64,000 bases of DNA from Pseudomonas oryzihabitans (GTDB lineage Bacteria; Pseudomonadota; Gammaproteobacteria; Pseudomonadales; Pseudomonadaceae). This document shows, in pieces, positions 41,806-51,420 of the stretch; the stretch's first letter is position 1; each line of letters begins with the position of its first letter. A model generated the notes under the pieces. It saw only the letters and a list, made by a program, of their open reading frames with translations, had not been told where the DNA came from and did no database searches. Both the position numbers and the translations under genes were made by a program. The stretch is from assembly GCF_007665395.1 (NCBI RefSeq), contig NZ_VDND01000005.1, forward strand, positions 62,001 through 126,000, read 5' to 3'.

Positions 41806-43974
41806 ATGAACGACGACATCTCCCTGCTGCTCAATTCCCTCAACGATGCCCAGCGCCAGGCCGTGGCCGCGCCCCTGGGTCGCCAACTGGTCCTGGCCGG
41901 TGCCGGCTCGGGCAAGACCCGGGTGCTGGTGCACCGCATCGCCTGGCTGATCCAGGTCGAGCGCGCCTCGCCGCACTCCATCCTCTCGGTGACCTTCACC
42001 AACAAGGCCGCCGCCGAGATGCGCCACCGCATCGAGCAGTTGCTGGGCATGAGTCCGCAGGGCATGTGGGTCGGCACCTTCCACGGCCTGGCCCACCGGC
42101 TGTTGCGCGCCCACTGGCAGGAAGCGGGGCTGGCGCAGAATTTCCAGATCCTCGACAGCGACGACCAGCAGCGCATCGTCAAGCGGGTGATCCGCGAGCT
42201 GGGCCTCGACGAGCAGCGCTGGCCGGCGCGCCAGGCGCAGTGGTTCATCAACGGCCAGAAGGACGAGGGCCTGCGCCCGCAGCACATCCAGGCGGTCGGT
42301 GACCTCTTCCTCAGCACCATGCGCAGCATCTACGAAGCCTACGAGGCGGCCTGCGCCCGGGCCGGGGTGATCGACTTCTCCGAGCTGCTGCTGCGCGCCC
42401 TGGACCTCTGGCGCAACAACCCCAGCCTGCTGGAGCACTACCAGCGGCGCTTCCAGCACCTGCTGGTGGACGAATTCCAGGACACCAACGCCGTCCAGTA
42501 CGCCTGGCTCAAGCACCTCGCCCAGAACGGCGCCAGCCTCATGGTGGTGGGCGACGACGACCAGTCCATCTACGGCTGGCGCGGCGCCAAGATCGAGAAC
42601 ATCCAGCAGTTCAACGAGGATTTCTCGGCCGAGATCATCCGCCTGGAGCAGAACTACCGCTCCACCGACACCATCCTCAAGGCCGCCAACGGCCTGATCG
42701 CCCACAACTTCGGCCGGCTCGGCAAGGAGCTGTGGACCGACACCGGCGAAGGCGACGCCATCACCCTCTATGCCGGCTTCAACGAGCACGATGAGGCGCG
42801 CTATATCGTCGAGACCATCGAGAGTGAATTCAAGAAGGGCATCCGGCGCAGCGAGATGGCCATCCTCTACCGCTCCAACGCCCAGTCGCGGGTGCTGGAA
42901 GAGGCCCTGCTGCGCGAGAAGATCCCCTATCGCATCTATGGCGGCCTGAGATTCTTCGAGCGCGCCGAGATCAAGAACGCCATGGCCTACCTGCGGCTGA
43001 TCCAGCATCGCCACGACGATGCCGCCCTGGAGCGAGTGATCAACGTGCCGCCGCGCGGCATCGGCGAAAAGACCGTGGAAGCGCTGCGCAGCGCCGCGCG
43101 CGCCCAGAACACCTCGCTGTGGCAGGCCCTGCACGACCTGGTCGGCGCCCGCGCGGTCTCCGGTCGCGCCGCCTCGGCGCTCAACGCCTTCGTCGAGCTG
43201 GTCGATACCCTGGCGCTCAAGGCCGAGGACCTGTCCCTGCACAACCTGGTGCAGCAGATCATCGAGCAGACCGGCCTGGTCACCTTCCACAAGGAAGAAA
43301 AGGGCGAGAAGGGCCAGGCCCGGGTGGAAAACCTGGAGGAACTGGTCAGCGCTGCGCGCTCCTTCGACTTCAGCGGCGACGAGGAGATGACGCCCCTGGC
43401 GGCCTTCCTCGACCATGCCGCCCTGGAATCCGGCGACACCCAGGCCGACAGCCATGAAGACAGCGTCCAGCTGATGACCCTGCACAGCGCCAAGGGCCTG
43501 GAATTCCCGCTGGTGTTCCTCGCCGGCCTGGAAGAAGGCCTGTTCCCGCACAAGATGAGCCTGGAAGAACCTGGCCGCCTGGAAGAGGAGCGCCGCCTGG
43601 CCTACGTGGGCATCACCCGCGCCATGCGCCGCCTGGTGATGAGCTATGCCGAGACCCGTCGGCTCTACGGCAGCGAGACCTACAACAAGGTCTCGCGCTT
43701 CGTGCGCGAGGTACCGGACGGCCTGATCCAGGAGGTGCGGCTGTCCAATGCGGTCAAGCAACCCTTCGCCGGCAGCCGCCCCAGCCCCTTCGCCCAGGCG
43801 CCGGTCCCGGAAACCACCTTCAGCCTCGGCCAGCCGGTGCGGCATGCCCTGTTCGGCGAGGGCGTCATCCTCAACTACGAGGGCTCCGGTGCCCATGCGC
43901 GGGTGCAGGTGAACTTCAAGTCCGAAGGCAGCAAGTGGCTGATGGTGAGCTACGCCAAGCTCGAACCGCTCTAG
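41806..43974 (+). CDS. uvrD: DNA helicase II, UvrD
   Basis: 722 residues, the standard UvrD length. Superfamily 1 motifs are present: Walker A LAGAGSGKT (about 30-38), VTFTNKAAAEM, LLVDEFQDTN, VVGDDDQSIYGWRGA, and TLHSAKGLEFPLVFLAGLEEGLFP. The C-terminal Tudor-like end (HALFGEGVILNYEG) is intact. It unwinds DNA in nucleotide excision and mismatch repair. The ATG at 41806 is preferred over the adjacent GTG. No LexA box is visible upstream. Confidence 0.96.
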   Translation: MNDDISLLLNSLNDAQRQAVAAPLGRQLVLAGAGSGKTRVLVHRIAWLIQVERASPHSILSVTFTNKAAAEMRHRIEQLLGMSPQGMWVGTFHGLAHRLLRAHWQEAGLAQNFQILDSDDQQRIVKRVIRELGLDEQRWPARQAQWFINGQKDEGLRPQHIQAVGDLFLSTMRSIYEAYEAACARAGVIDFSELLLRALDLWRNNPSLLEHYQRRFQHLLVDEFQDTNAVQYAWLKHLAQNGASLMVVGDDDQSIYGWRGAKIENIQQFNEDFSAEIIRLEQNYRSTDTILKAANGLIAHNFGRLGKELWTDTGEGDAITLYAGFNEHDEARYIVETIESEFKKGIRRSEMAILYRSNAQSRVLEEALLREKIPYRIYGGLRFFERAEIKNAMAYLRLIQHRHDDAALERVINVPPRGIGEKTVEALRSAARAQNTSLWQALHDLVGARAVSGRAASALNAFVELVDTLALKAEDLSLHNLVQQIIEQTGLVTFHKEEKGEKGQARVENLEELVSAARSFDFSGDEEMTPLAAFLDHAALESGDTQADSHEDSVQLMTLHSAKGLEFPLVFLAGLEEGLFPHKMSLEEPGRLEEERRLAYVGITRAMRRLVMSYAETRRLYGSETYNKVSRFVREVPDGLIQEVRLSNAVKQPFAGSRPSPFAQAPVPETTFSLGQPVRHALFGEGVILNYEGSGAHARVQVNFKSEGSKWLMVSYAKLEPL

Positions 43975-43976
43975 CC

Positions 43977-44405
43977 ATGACCACCTCCTGGCTGTTCTGG
44001 GCGCTACTGGCGGCGGGCTTCGCCGCCCTCACCGCCATCTTCGGCAAGCTGGGCGTGGCGCACGTCAACGCCGACTTCGCCACGCTGCTGCGTACCCTGG
44101 TGGTGGTCGTGGTGCTCGCTGCCATCGTCGCGGCCACCGGCCAGGCACAACCCCTCGCCAGCATCGGTGGCCGTACCTACCTGTTCCTGCTGCTGTCGGG
44201 CGTGGCCACCGGCCTGTCCTGGCTGTGCTATTACCGGGCGCTCAAGCTGGGCCCGGCCTCGCTGGTGGCGCCCGTGGACAAGCTCAGCGTGGTGCTGGTG
44301 GCGATCTTCGGCGTGGCGTTGCTGGGCGAGCGTCTGGACCTGCGCCAATGGTGCGGCATCGCCGCCATCGGCGGGGGCGTGCTGCTGTTGGCCTGGAAGC
44401 CCTGA
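43977..44405 (+). CDS. EamA-family small membrane transporter (half-size)
   Basis: 142 residues with about five membrane segments, one EamA unit rather than the usual two. LCYYRALKLGPASLVAPVDKLSVVLVAIFGVALLGERL is the typical helix pair. The ATG comes two bases after the uvrD stop, so it is probably co-transcribed. Single-unit members act as dimers; the substrate is unknown. Confidence 0.85.
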   Translation: MTTSWLFWALLAAGFAALTAIFGKLGVAHVNADFATLLRTLVVVVVLAAIVAATGQAQPLASIGGRTYLFLLLSGVATGLSWLCYYRALKLGPASLVAPVDKLSVVLVAIFGVALLGERLDLRQWCGIAAIGGGVLLLAWKP

Positions 44406-44408
44406 GAG

Positions 44409-44495
44409 CCTATACAAAGTTTGCTGCGCGTCGGCCAAACTGCGTTGAAAAGCCCCTCGGATGCTCATTTACCACTCGTAAACTCCGCTTCTTCG
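44409..44495 (-). repeat. Dispersed GTAAATGAGCAT-type intergenic repeat, copy 2
   Basis: Read on the minus strand this gives GCGGAGTTTACG, GGTAAATGAGCAT, TTTTCAACGC and CTTTGTATAG in the same order as 606-694. It begins directly at the end of the EamA gene. The remainder of the 381-base gap to 44786 shows no gene. Confidence 0.7.
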
Positions 44496-44786
44496 GGTCT
44501 TTGATTCGCTAGCGCTCACCCTTTGGGCCAGCCGTTGGCTGTTACTCCCGCTGGTCGTTTCGCCTTGTTTTGCTCTAGCTCGCGAAACGTTGAATAGACT
44601 CTGAAAAGGGCGCAGGAAACGGGCCTGGCCACCGGTGGGAGATTGCCGGACGGCAGAAAGCGGCCAAGCCCATTTCCTGCATAGTGCAGTCCCTTGCCAT
44701 CGACCCGTCTGATGCAAACGGCCGACTTAGAGCGATTCTGCCGTGTCGACCCCGGCACGGCAATGTTCGGATCCCGGAAACGCGGC

Positions 44787-46547
44787 CTAGTGCTGTCCGC
44801 CCTTGTCCTGCTCCAGGGTCTCGATGAAGGCGATCTGCAACCGCGAATGCACCCGGATGAACCAGCGCCACAGCACCGCGATCACCCCCACCGCGACCAG
44901 CCCGATCAGCAGCAGCCATTCCCCGCGCGGCAGGATGCTGCTGCTCAGGGCGGCGAGCAGTACCAGGATGCCGGCCAGCGACAATAGCGGGATCAGTTCG
45001 CTGACCAGGCGCCGCACCGGCTGGGTATAGCGACCGGCCTGGTTCTGCCGCACGCTGAGCTCGGCCATCAGCATGGCCAGCGCCTTGAGCTTGCGATAGG
45101 CGGCGATCAGGCAGGGCAGCGACAGCAGCAGCGCCCCGCCCCAGATGCAGGCCTTCTGCTGGTCGGGGTCGGCGATCCAGGTACTGAGCCAGCTCGCCAG
45201 GCCGCTGGCGAAGTAGGCGCCGCCGAGGAAGATGGCGATGACCAGCGACAGGTTGATGCCGACCTGCAGCAGGATGCGCCTCATCATGCCCGCCAGCACC
45301 GCCTTCTCGCCCTGGGGCTGGATGCTGCGCAGCCATTCGCCATAGATGCCCAGCACCCGCTGCAGGGGCTGCGGTAGCCAGCGACCGATCCACAGGGCCA
45401 GGGGATCGGCCGCCTTGATCAGGTAGGGCGTCAGCAGGGTGGTGATCGCCGAGACGGCCACCGCCACCGGATAGAGGAAGTGGCTGGTGACCCCCAGGGT
45501 GATACCCAGGGTGGCGATGATGAAGGAGAACTCGCCGATCTGCGCCAGGCCCATGCCGACCCTTAGCGAGGTGCGACCGTCGTTGCCGGCGATCAGGGTA
45601 CCCAGGCTGCAGGCGAGGATCTTGCCCAGCACCACGGCAACGCTGATCACCGTGATCGGCCAGGCGTACTCGATCAGCACCTTGGGATCGAGCAGCAGGC
45701 CGATGGCGACGAAGAAGATGGCGCTGAACATGTCGCGCAGCGGCTCGACCAGCTTCTCGATCTTCAGCAGCTGGCGCGACTCGGCCATGATGGCGCCGAT
45801 CAGGAAGGCGCCCAGCACCACGCTGTACTCCAGCTTGGCCACCAGCAGGCAGAAGCCGAAGCACAGTCCCAGCACCGTGATCAGCAGCATCTCGTTGCTC
45901 TCGAAGGTCGCCACGTAGGCCAGCAGCCGCGGCACCAGCAGGATGCCGATGACCAGCGCGACGATCATGAACAGGCTCAGCTTGCCCAGGGTCGCGGCCA
46001 CCGCGCCCGGCTCCACCGAGCCGCTCACCGCCAGGCCCGACAGCAGGGCAATGATGCCGATGCCGAGGATGTCCTCGACGATCAGCACGCCGAAGATCTG
46101 CTGGGCGAAGCGCTCGTGCTTCATCTTCAGCTCGTTGAGCGCCTTGACGATGATGGTGGTCGAGGAGATGGCCAGGATGGCGCCGAGGAACAGCGAATCC
46201 ATGTGCGACCAGCCGAACAGCTGGCCCACCTGATAGCCCAGCCAGAGCATCAGGCTGATTTCCAGGAAGGCGGCGATGAAAGCCGTGGCGCCGACCCGGA
46301 ACAGCTTGCGCAGGGAGAACTCCAGGCCGAGGCTGAACATCAGGAAGATGACCCCCACCTCGGCGAGAGTCTTGATGCTTTCTTCGTCGTGGATCAGACC
46401 GAAGGGCGGGGTGTGGGGTCCGATGATGAAGCCGGCGAGGATGTAACCCAGGACCACGGGCTGCTTGAGGCGGTGGAAGAGGATGGTCACCACCCCGGCC
46501 ACCAGCATGATGACCGCCATGTCCTGGATGAAAGCTAGAGCATGCAT
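44787..46547 (-). CDS. CPA2-family K+/H+ antiporter-like protein (KefB type, no RCK domain)
   Basis: 586 residues. Residues about 5-380 are the Na+/H+ exchanger fold with about twelve helices (VVLGYILAGFIIGPHTPPFGLI, then ILAISSTTIIVKAL, GVLIVEDILGIGIIALL and GLAQIGEFSFIIATLGI). The C-terminal 200 residues hold further hydrophobic segments and no TrkA-N/RCK nucleotide-binding domain. The ATG at 46547 fits the family opening (MHALAFIQDMAVIMLVAGV). Ion specificity cannot be read. Confidence 0.88.
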   Translation of the reverse strand: MHALAFIQDMAVIMLVAGVVTILFHRLKQPVVLGYILAGFIIGPHTPPFGLIHDEESIKTLAEVGVIFLMFSLGLEFSLRKLFRVGATAFIAAFLEISLMLWLGYQVGQLFGWSHMDSLFLGAILAISSTTIIVKALNELKMKHERFAQQIFGVLIVEDILGIGIIALLSGLAVSGSVEPGAVAATLGKLSLFMIVALVIGILLVPRLLAYVATFESNEMLLITVLGLCFGFCLLVAKLEYSVVLGAFLIGAIMAESRQLLKIEKLVEPLRDMFSAIFFVAIGLLLDPKVLIEYAWPITVISVAVVLGKILACSLGTLIAGNDGRTSLRVGMGLAQIGEFSFIIATLGITLGVTSHFLYPVAVAVSAITTLLTPYLIKAADPLALWIGRWLPQPLQRVLGIYGEWLRSIQPQGEKAVLAGMMRRILLQVGINLSLVIAIFLGGAYFASGLASWLSTWIADPDQQKACIWGGALLLSLPCLIAAYRKLKALAMLMAELSVRQNQAGRYTQPVRRLVSELIPLLSLAGILVLLAALSSSILPRGEWLLLIGLVAVGVIAVLWRWFIRVHSRLQIAFIETLEQDKGGQH

Positions 46548-46817
46548 CGGCCGGGCCCTCCTATGACGGGCCGGGCACTCTCCCGACACCTGCGCTGACT
46601 GGAGTCCAAGACTAGCAGCTGCACACTCTTGTGACGGATTTTGCAAAAATCTGTAATAGATTGATGTGCTTGGAAAATTTCCAGCGCTTGGCAGACTCTT
46701 CCAGCGTTTCGCCGGGGTCGTGACAGGGCAAAATACCGAAACAATTCACGCTGGCTGTACTTGACCGGGCAGCGCAAGATGTATCCAACACCAGACTCTT
46801 CACAGAGAGAACACCAC

Positions 46818-47675
46818 ATGCAACGCCTGATGAGCATCTTCATGATCCTGTGCCTGGGCCTCACGCTCAGCCTGGATGCCAATGCCAAACGCATGGGCGC
46901 CGGCAAGTCCGCTGGCGCCGCGCCCATCCACCAGACCCGCCAGGCTGCGCCGACGCAGCAGCCGGGCATGGCCGCACCCGCCGCCGGTGCTGGCGCCGCT
47001 GCCGCTGCCCGTCCCAGTGGCGCCTCGCGCTGGCTCGGCCCGCTGGCCGGTATCGCCGCCGGTGGCCTGCTGGCCTCCATGTTCATGGGTGACGGCTTCG
47101 AAGGCTTCCAGTTCTTCGACTTCCTGATCCTGGCGCTCATCGCCTTCGTGATCTTCCGCCTCATCGCCCGTCGCAAGCAGCAAGCCGGTCCGCAACCCGC
47201 CGTCGCCGGTCATGCGCCGATGCAACGCGAGATGCCGAACCAGCCCAGCAACGGCGGTCTGTTCGGCGGTGCCGCCGCAGGCGCGGCACCGGTGATCAAC
47301 GCACCGAGCTGGTTCAATGCCGAGCGCTTCGTCGCCGCTGGTCGCGACCATTTCATGAGCCTCCAGCAGCACTGGGATGCCAACGAGATGGACAAGATCG
47401 CCGAGTTCGTCACCCCGCAGATGCTGCAGTGGCTGCGTGACGAGCGCGCCGCCCTGGGTGAAGGCTTCCAGTCCACCTACATCGAGAACCTGAACGCCAG
47501 CCTGGATGGGGTCGAGGACCTGCAAGGCAAGACCATCGCCACCATTACCTTCAGCGGTGTATCCAAGGAATCGCGCTTCGACCAGGGCCAGCCGTTCAGC
47601 GAAAGCTGGCGCATGGAGCGCATGGCGGGCGAGAACCAGCCCTGGCTGCTGGCCGGTATCCGCCAGAACGCCTGA
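46818..47675 (+). CDS. Tim44-like domain protein, membrane-anchored
   Basis: 285 residues. There is a signal-like first segment (MSIFMILCLGLTLSLDANAKRMG), a Pro/Ala-rich linker, a hydrophobic helix (FFDFLILALIAFVIFRLIA, about 98-116) and a C-terminal Tim44-like domain (FVAAGRDHFMSLQQHWDANEMDKIAEFVTPQMLQWLRDE). Bacterial Tim44-like proteins are envelope-associated with unknown function. GAGAGA precedes the ATG, and a strong terminator follows. Confidence 0.88.
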   Translation: MQRLMSIFMILCLGLTLSLDANAKRMGAGKSAGAAPIHQTRQAAPTQQPGMAAPAAGAGAAAAARPSGASRWLGPLAGIAAGGLLASMFMGDGFEGFQFFDFLILALIAFVIFRLIARRKQQAGPQPAVAGHAPMQREMPNQPSNGGLFGGAAAGAAPVINAPSWFNAERFVAAGRDHFMSLQQHWDANEMDKIAEFVTPQMLQWLRDERAALGEGFQSTYIENLNASLDGVEDLQGKTIATITFSGVSKESRFDQGQPFSESWRMERMAGENQPWLLAGIRQNA

Positions 47676-47692
47676 TGCGGGCGTGCCCCTCG

Positions 47693-47719
47693 AAAGCCCG
47701 GCTCTAAGCCGGGCTTTTT
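47693..47719 (+). terminator. Rho-independent terminator of the Tim44-like gene
   Basis: AAAGCCCGGC-TCTAA-GCCGGGCTTTTT, a GC-rich stem of about eight to ten base pairs followed by five T residues, 18 bases after the stop codon. Confidence 0.95.
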
Positions 47720-47852
47720 CGTCTCGGGCCGATGCCGACCATCTCTCGAAACCGCTATCAAGTCCGCGCGGAAGCTGCCGTTATCCCGGACTGAACTGCT
47801 AACCTTGCGCGCCTCTTTTCCCATCCGGTGCGCATCTCGAGAGAGGCCTGCT

Positions 47853-48254
47853 ATGGAAGACGTCATCGAACGCCTGCGTGAAGAAAACGAAACCGTTCCC
47901 GTGCCCCTGGAGCTGCCCGACGAAGACCTGCTGGTCGAGATCGAGGAAGAACTGCTCATCAGCCTGCCGCCGGAATTCCGTGAATTCCTGCTGACCGTCA
48001 GCGATGTGGTGTACGGCCGCATCGAGCCGGTGACGGTCACCGATCCCCAGTCCCATACCTATCTGCCGGAAGTCGCCGCCACCGCCTGGGACGAAGGCCT
48101 GCCGCGCGAGTACATTCCCCTCTGCGCCAGCGATGACGGCTACTACTGCGTCAGCCAGGAAGGCGAGGTCCTGTTGTGGGAAGATGGCGACCTGACCGAC
48201 GAATCCTGGGATTCGGTGTGGATCTGGGCGCGCGACGTCTGGCTGGAAAGCTGA
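47853..48254 (+). CDS. SMI1/KNR4 (SUKH-1) family protein
   Basis: 133 residues. EEELLISLPPEFREFLLTVSDVVYG (about 33-57) is the SUKH helical motif, and DDGYYCVSQEGEVLLWEDGD (about 91-110) is the later strand pair. SUKH proteins are often toxin immunity proteins, but this one is alone, with no toxin gene beside it, and has ordinary base composition, so a housekeeping role is more likely. GAGAGGCC precedes the ATG. Confidence 0.85.
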   Translation: MEDVIERLREENETVPVPLELPDEDLLVEIEEELLISLPPEFREFLLTVSDVVYGRIEPVTVTDPQSHTYLPEVAATAWDEGLPREYIPLCASDDGYYCVSQEGEVLLWEDGDLTDESWDSVWIWARDVWLES

Positions 48255-48321
48255 CCGGGCGCCACTGAACGACCCCGCCTGGCCTGGGTCTGGATAAGGC
48301 CATCACTCTGGAGGATGCCCC

Positions 48322-49080
48322 ATGAGCACTCCCGTCGTCCTGATCACCGGTGCCGCGGGTGGCCTCGGCCGCGCCCTGGCGCAACGCTTCGCCCAGAGCC
48401 GCTGGCGGGTCGCCGCGGCCGACCGCGATGCCGAAGGCCTGCACGGACTCAACGGTATCGTGGGCCTGGATTCCAGCGTGACCGCCGACATTTCCAGCGC
48501 CGAGGGCTGTCGCTCGCTGGTCAGCAAGGTGCTCGCCCGTACCGGACGGCTGGACGCCCTGATCAACGCCGCCGGCATCTGGCGCGAGGGTGAGGTGGAG
48601 ACCTTCAGCGAGGAGGATTACGACCTGGTGATGGCGGTCAACCTCAAGGCCACCTTCTTCATGTGCTCGGCCGCCATTCCCTTCCTCAAGGAAAACCGCG
48701 GCGTCATCATCAACGTCGCCAGCGGGGCCGGCCGCCAGCCCATCGCCGGCGCAGCGGCCTATGGCGCGGCCAAGGCCGCGGTGCGCTTCTTCAGCCAGAA
48801 CCTGGCGGTGGAACTCGCCCGGGACGGCGTGCGGGTCAACGCCGTGTCGCCGGGCGACATCGATACCCCCATGCTGGATTTCCAGGCGGCGCACTATGGC
48901 AGCGGCGATCCCGCCGGCTACCGGCGCAACCTGCTCAACCGCTATCCCCAGGGCGATACCGCGCGCTTCATCCAACCCGAGGAAGTGGCCGAGTTCGTCT
49001 ATTTTCTTTGCCAACCCCAGGCTGCCGCCATCTCGGGTGCCGACCTGCCGATCGACTTCGGCCTGTCCGCCGGCCGCTGA
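48322..49080 (+). CDS. Short-chain dehydrogenase/reductase
   Basis: 252 residues of the classical SDR family: TGAAGGLGRAL (cofactor loop, about 10-20), NAAG (about 83-86), the catalytic serine in INVASGAG and the YGAAK pair (about 148-152), then SPGDIDTPM. The D in AAADRDAEGL after strand two suggests NAD(H) preference. GGAGGAT precedes the ATG. Substrate unknown. Confidence 0.92.
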   Translation: MSTPVVLITGAAGGLGRALAQRFAQSRWRVAAADRDAEGLHGLNGIVGLDSSVTADISSAEGCRSLVSKVLARTGRLDALINAAGIWREGEVETFSEEDYDLVMAVNLKATFFMCSAAIPFLKENRGVIINVASGAGRQPIAGAAAYGAAKAAVRFFSQNLAVELARDGVRVNAVSPGDIDTPMLDFQAAHYGSGDPAGYRRNLLNRYPQGDTARFIQPEEVAEFVYFLCQPQAAAISGADLPIDFGLSAGR

Positions 49081-49141
49081 TCCCGCTGTGACAGACGGTG
49101 CCAGCGCGCCGTCTACCGCTTTTATCCTCGAGGATTCATCC

Positions 49142-49624
49142 ATGGAAGCCGGCAACCACCAGTTGAGCATGACCATCCTGATGACGCCGGACCTGGCCAA
49201 TTTCTCCGGCAATGTCCATGGCGGAGCCCTGCTCAAGCATCTCGACGAAGTGGCCTATGCCTGTGCCAGCCGCTATGCCGGGCGCTATGTGGTTACCCTG
49301 TCGGTGGATCAGGTGATCTTTCGCGAACCGGTGCACGTCGGTGAACTGGTGACCTTCCTGGCCTCGGTGAACTACACCGGGACCACCTCGATGGAAATCG
49401 GCGTCAAGGTCATTACCGAGAACATCCAGCAGCGTTCGGTGCGCCACACCAACAGCTGCTTCTTCACCATGGTGGCGGTGGACGAGAACGGCAAATCCTG
49501 CCCCGTGCCCCAGCTCGAACCGGTGACCGCGGACGAGAAGCGCCGCTGCGTGCAGGCCCAGCAGCGCCGGCAGATCCGTCGGGAACTTCAAGAGCGCTAT
49601 CAGGCACTCAAGGAAACCTTTTGA
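49142..49624 (+). CDS. Acyl-CoA thioesterase (YciA/BACH-type hotdog)
   Basis: 160 residues of the hotdog fold: TPDLANFSGNVHGGALLKHLDEVAYACASRYAG (about 15-47) carries the N/G/D residues of the acyl-CoA thioesterase active site, and VDQVIFREPVHVGELVTF is the second half. It hydrolyses acyl-CoA esters in the cytoplasm. It follows the SDR gene by 61 bases and is likely co-expressed. Confidence 0.9.
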   Translation: MEAGNHQLSMTILMTPDLANFSGNVHGGALLKHLDEVAYACASRYAGRYVVTLSVDQVIFREPVHVGELVTFLASVNYTGTTSMEIGVKVITENIQQRSVRHTNSCFFTMVAVDENGKSCPVPQLEPVTADEKRRCVQAQQRRQIRRELQERYQALKETF

Positions 49625-49698
49625 GTTTTGCCGGCTAGGTCGCCGTCGTCCGACGGCAGCGGCTCCAGGATCTGGCAAGCCACATCCCTGGAGCCAGC

Positions 49699-51420
49699 AT
49701 GTCCCATGACACCCCCCTGATATCAACCCTGGCGATCGGCCTGGTCCTGGCGTTCGTCTTCGGCACCCTGGCCACCCGCCTGCGGCTGCCACCGATCGCC
49801 GGCTACCTGCTCGCCGGAGTCGTTGCCGGCCCCTACACGCCCGGCTTCGTCGCCGACCCCGAACTGTCCAGGGAACTGACCGAGATTGGCGTCATCCTGC
49901 TGATGTTCGGCGTCGGCCTGCATTTCTCCATCAAGGACCTGCTGGCGGTCAAACGCATCGCCATCCCCGGGGCCATCGTCCAGATCGCCGTGGCCACCCT
50001 CATGGGCATGGGCGTGAGCCATGTCCTCGGCTGGGGGCTGGGGAGCGGCCTGGTGTTCGGCCTGTCCCTGTCGGTGGCCAGTACCGTGGTGCTGCTGCGG
50101 GCGCTGGAAGAGCGCCAGATGGTGGAAAGCCGCCGCGGGCGCATCGCCGTGGGCTGGCTGATCGTCGAAGACCTGCTGATGGTGCTGGCCCTGGTGGTCC
50201 TGCCGGCCCTGGCAGGACCCCTGGGCGGCGATGGCGGCGAGGAGCCCGGCCAGAGCCTGGGTCTGGAATTGGGCCTCACCGCGCTCAAGGTCGGCGCCTT
50301 CATCACCCTGATGCTGCTGGTGGGCCGGCGGTTCATCCCCTGGCTGCTGGCGCGCGTGGTGCGCACCGGCTCGCGCGAACTCTTCACCCTGGCGACCCTG
50401 GCCATCGCCATGGGTATCGCCTATGGCTCGGCATCGCTGTTCGGCGTCTCCTTCGCCCTGGGTGCCTTCTTCGCCGGCGTGGTGCTCAACGAATCGGAGC
50501 TCAGCCACGATGCCGCGGAAAACTCGCTGCCCCTGCGCGAAGCCTTCGCCGTGCTGTTCTTCTTTTCGGTGGGCTGCCTGTTCGATCCGGAAATCCTGCT
50601 GGAACGACCCTGGGCGGTACTGGCGACGGTGGCGGTCATCGTCTTCGGCAAATCCATCGCCGCGACGCTCATCGTCCTGGCCTATCGCCGTCCGCTCAGC
50701 GTGGCCCTGACCATCGCCGCCAGCCTGGCGCAGATCGGTGAATTCTCCTTCATCCTCGCCAGCCTCGGGCTGTCGCTGAAGCTGCTCGACCAAGGCGCCC
50801 ACGACCTGATCCTGGCCGCCGCCATCATTTCCATCATCCTCAATCCGCTGCTGTTCCACGGCATCGATCTGCTGCAGCCCTGGATGGAGCGCCGGGAAGG
50901 CCGGCGCCTGATCAACACGAAGGGCAAGCATGCCCCGGAACTGGACGACGACGAGCCCGATCCCGTGCCGCACCGGGGGCATCTGGTGCTGGTGGGCTAT
51001 GGCCGGGTGGGACGCTACATCTGCGACCGTCTGAGCGGCGAGGGTCCGCCCCTGATCGTGATCGCCGACGAGCCCGACCATGTCACGGCGCTAAGGCAGC
51101 AAGGCTTCAAGGCCATCCTGGGCAACGCGACCCAGGACAAGGTGCTGGCCCGGGCGAAACTCGCGGAAGCGCGGGCCCTGCTGCTGGCGATACCCAATGG
51201 CTTCGAAGCGGCGGAAATCGCCCGCCGGGCCCGGGAGCTGGCACCCGACCTGCACATCCTCGCCCGTGCCCACCACGACGACGAGATCCGGCATCTGGAA
51301 GGTCATGGCGTCGACGAAGTGATCATGGGCGAACGGGAAATCGCCCATGGCATGTTCCGCTACCTAGGCCTGGAGCGGCCCGGCGAGACCGAGGCGGAGC
51401 CCGGAGGCGCCGCGGCCTAG
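49699..51420 (+). CDS. CPA2-family antiporter with RCK_N domain (YbaL/KefB-like)
   Basis: 573 residues. The exchanger part (about 1-390) has GYLLAGVVAGPYTPGFVAD, LSLSVASTVVLLRALEE, GWLIVEDLLMVLALVVLP and SLAQIGEFSFILASLGL. The C-terminal TrkA-N domain has the Rossmann motif VLVGYGRVGRYICDRL (about 432-447), followed by GNATQDKVL. It matches E. coli YbaL in layout, a K+/H+ antiporter-like protein controlled by nucleotide binding. Its TAG stop shares CTAG with the stop of tonB on the other strand. Confidence 0.9.
   Translation: MSHDTPLISTLAIGLVLAFVFGTLATRLRLPPIAGYLLAGVVAGPYTPGFVADPELSRELTEIGVILLMFGVGLHFSIKDLLAVKRIAIPGAIVQIAVATLMGMGVSHVLGWGLGSGLVFGLSLSVASTVVLLRALEERQMVESRRGRIAVGWLIVEDLLMVLALVVLPALAGPLGGDGGEEPGQSLGLELGLTALKVGAFITLMLLVGRRFIPWLLARVVRTGSRELFTLATLAIAMGIAYGSASLFGVSFALGAFFAGVVLNESELSHDAAENSLPLREAFAVLFFFSVGCLFDPEILLERPWAVLATVAVIVFGKSIAATLIVLAYRRPLSVALTIAASLAQIGEFSFILASLGLSLKLLDQGAHDLILAAAIISIILNPLLFHGIDLLQPWMERREGRRLINTKGKHAPELDDDEPDPVPHRGHLVLVGYGRVGRYICDRLSGEGPPLIVIADEPDHVTALRQQGFKAILGNATQDKVLARAKLAEARALLLAIPNGFEAAEIARRARELAPDLHILARAHHDDEIRHLEGHGVDEVIMGEREIAHGMFRYLGLERPGETEAEPGGAAA

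Noticed and set aside
41530..43896. A 788-codon open frame on the minus strand opposite uvrD
   Set aside because: It is the antisense shadow of a clear UvrD, a common artefact in GC-rich DNA. Its last about 85 codons, outside uvrD (41530-41790), look somewhat protein-like, but no ribosome-binding site or start was found, so no gene is called.
46548..46817. A small gene in the gap between the KefB-type and Tim44-like genes
   Set aside because: Only AT-rich promoter-like sequence (with a TTTTGCAAAA palindrome) is visible, and short frames there lack ribosome-binding sites.
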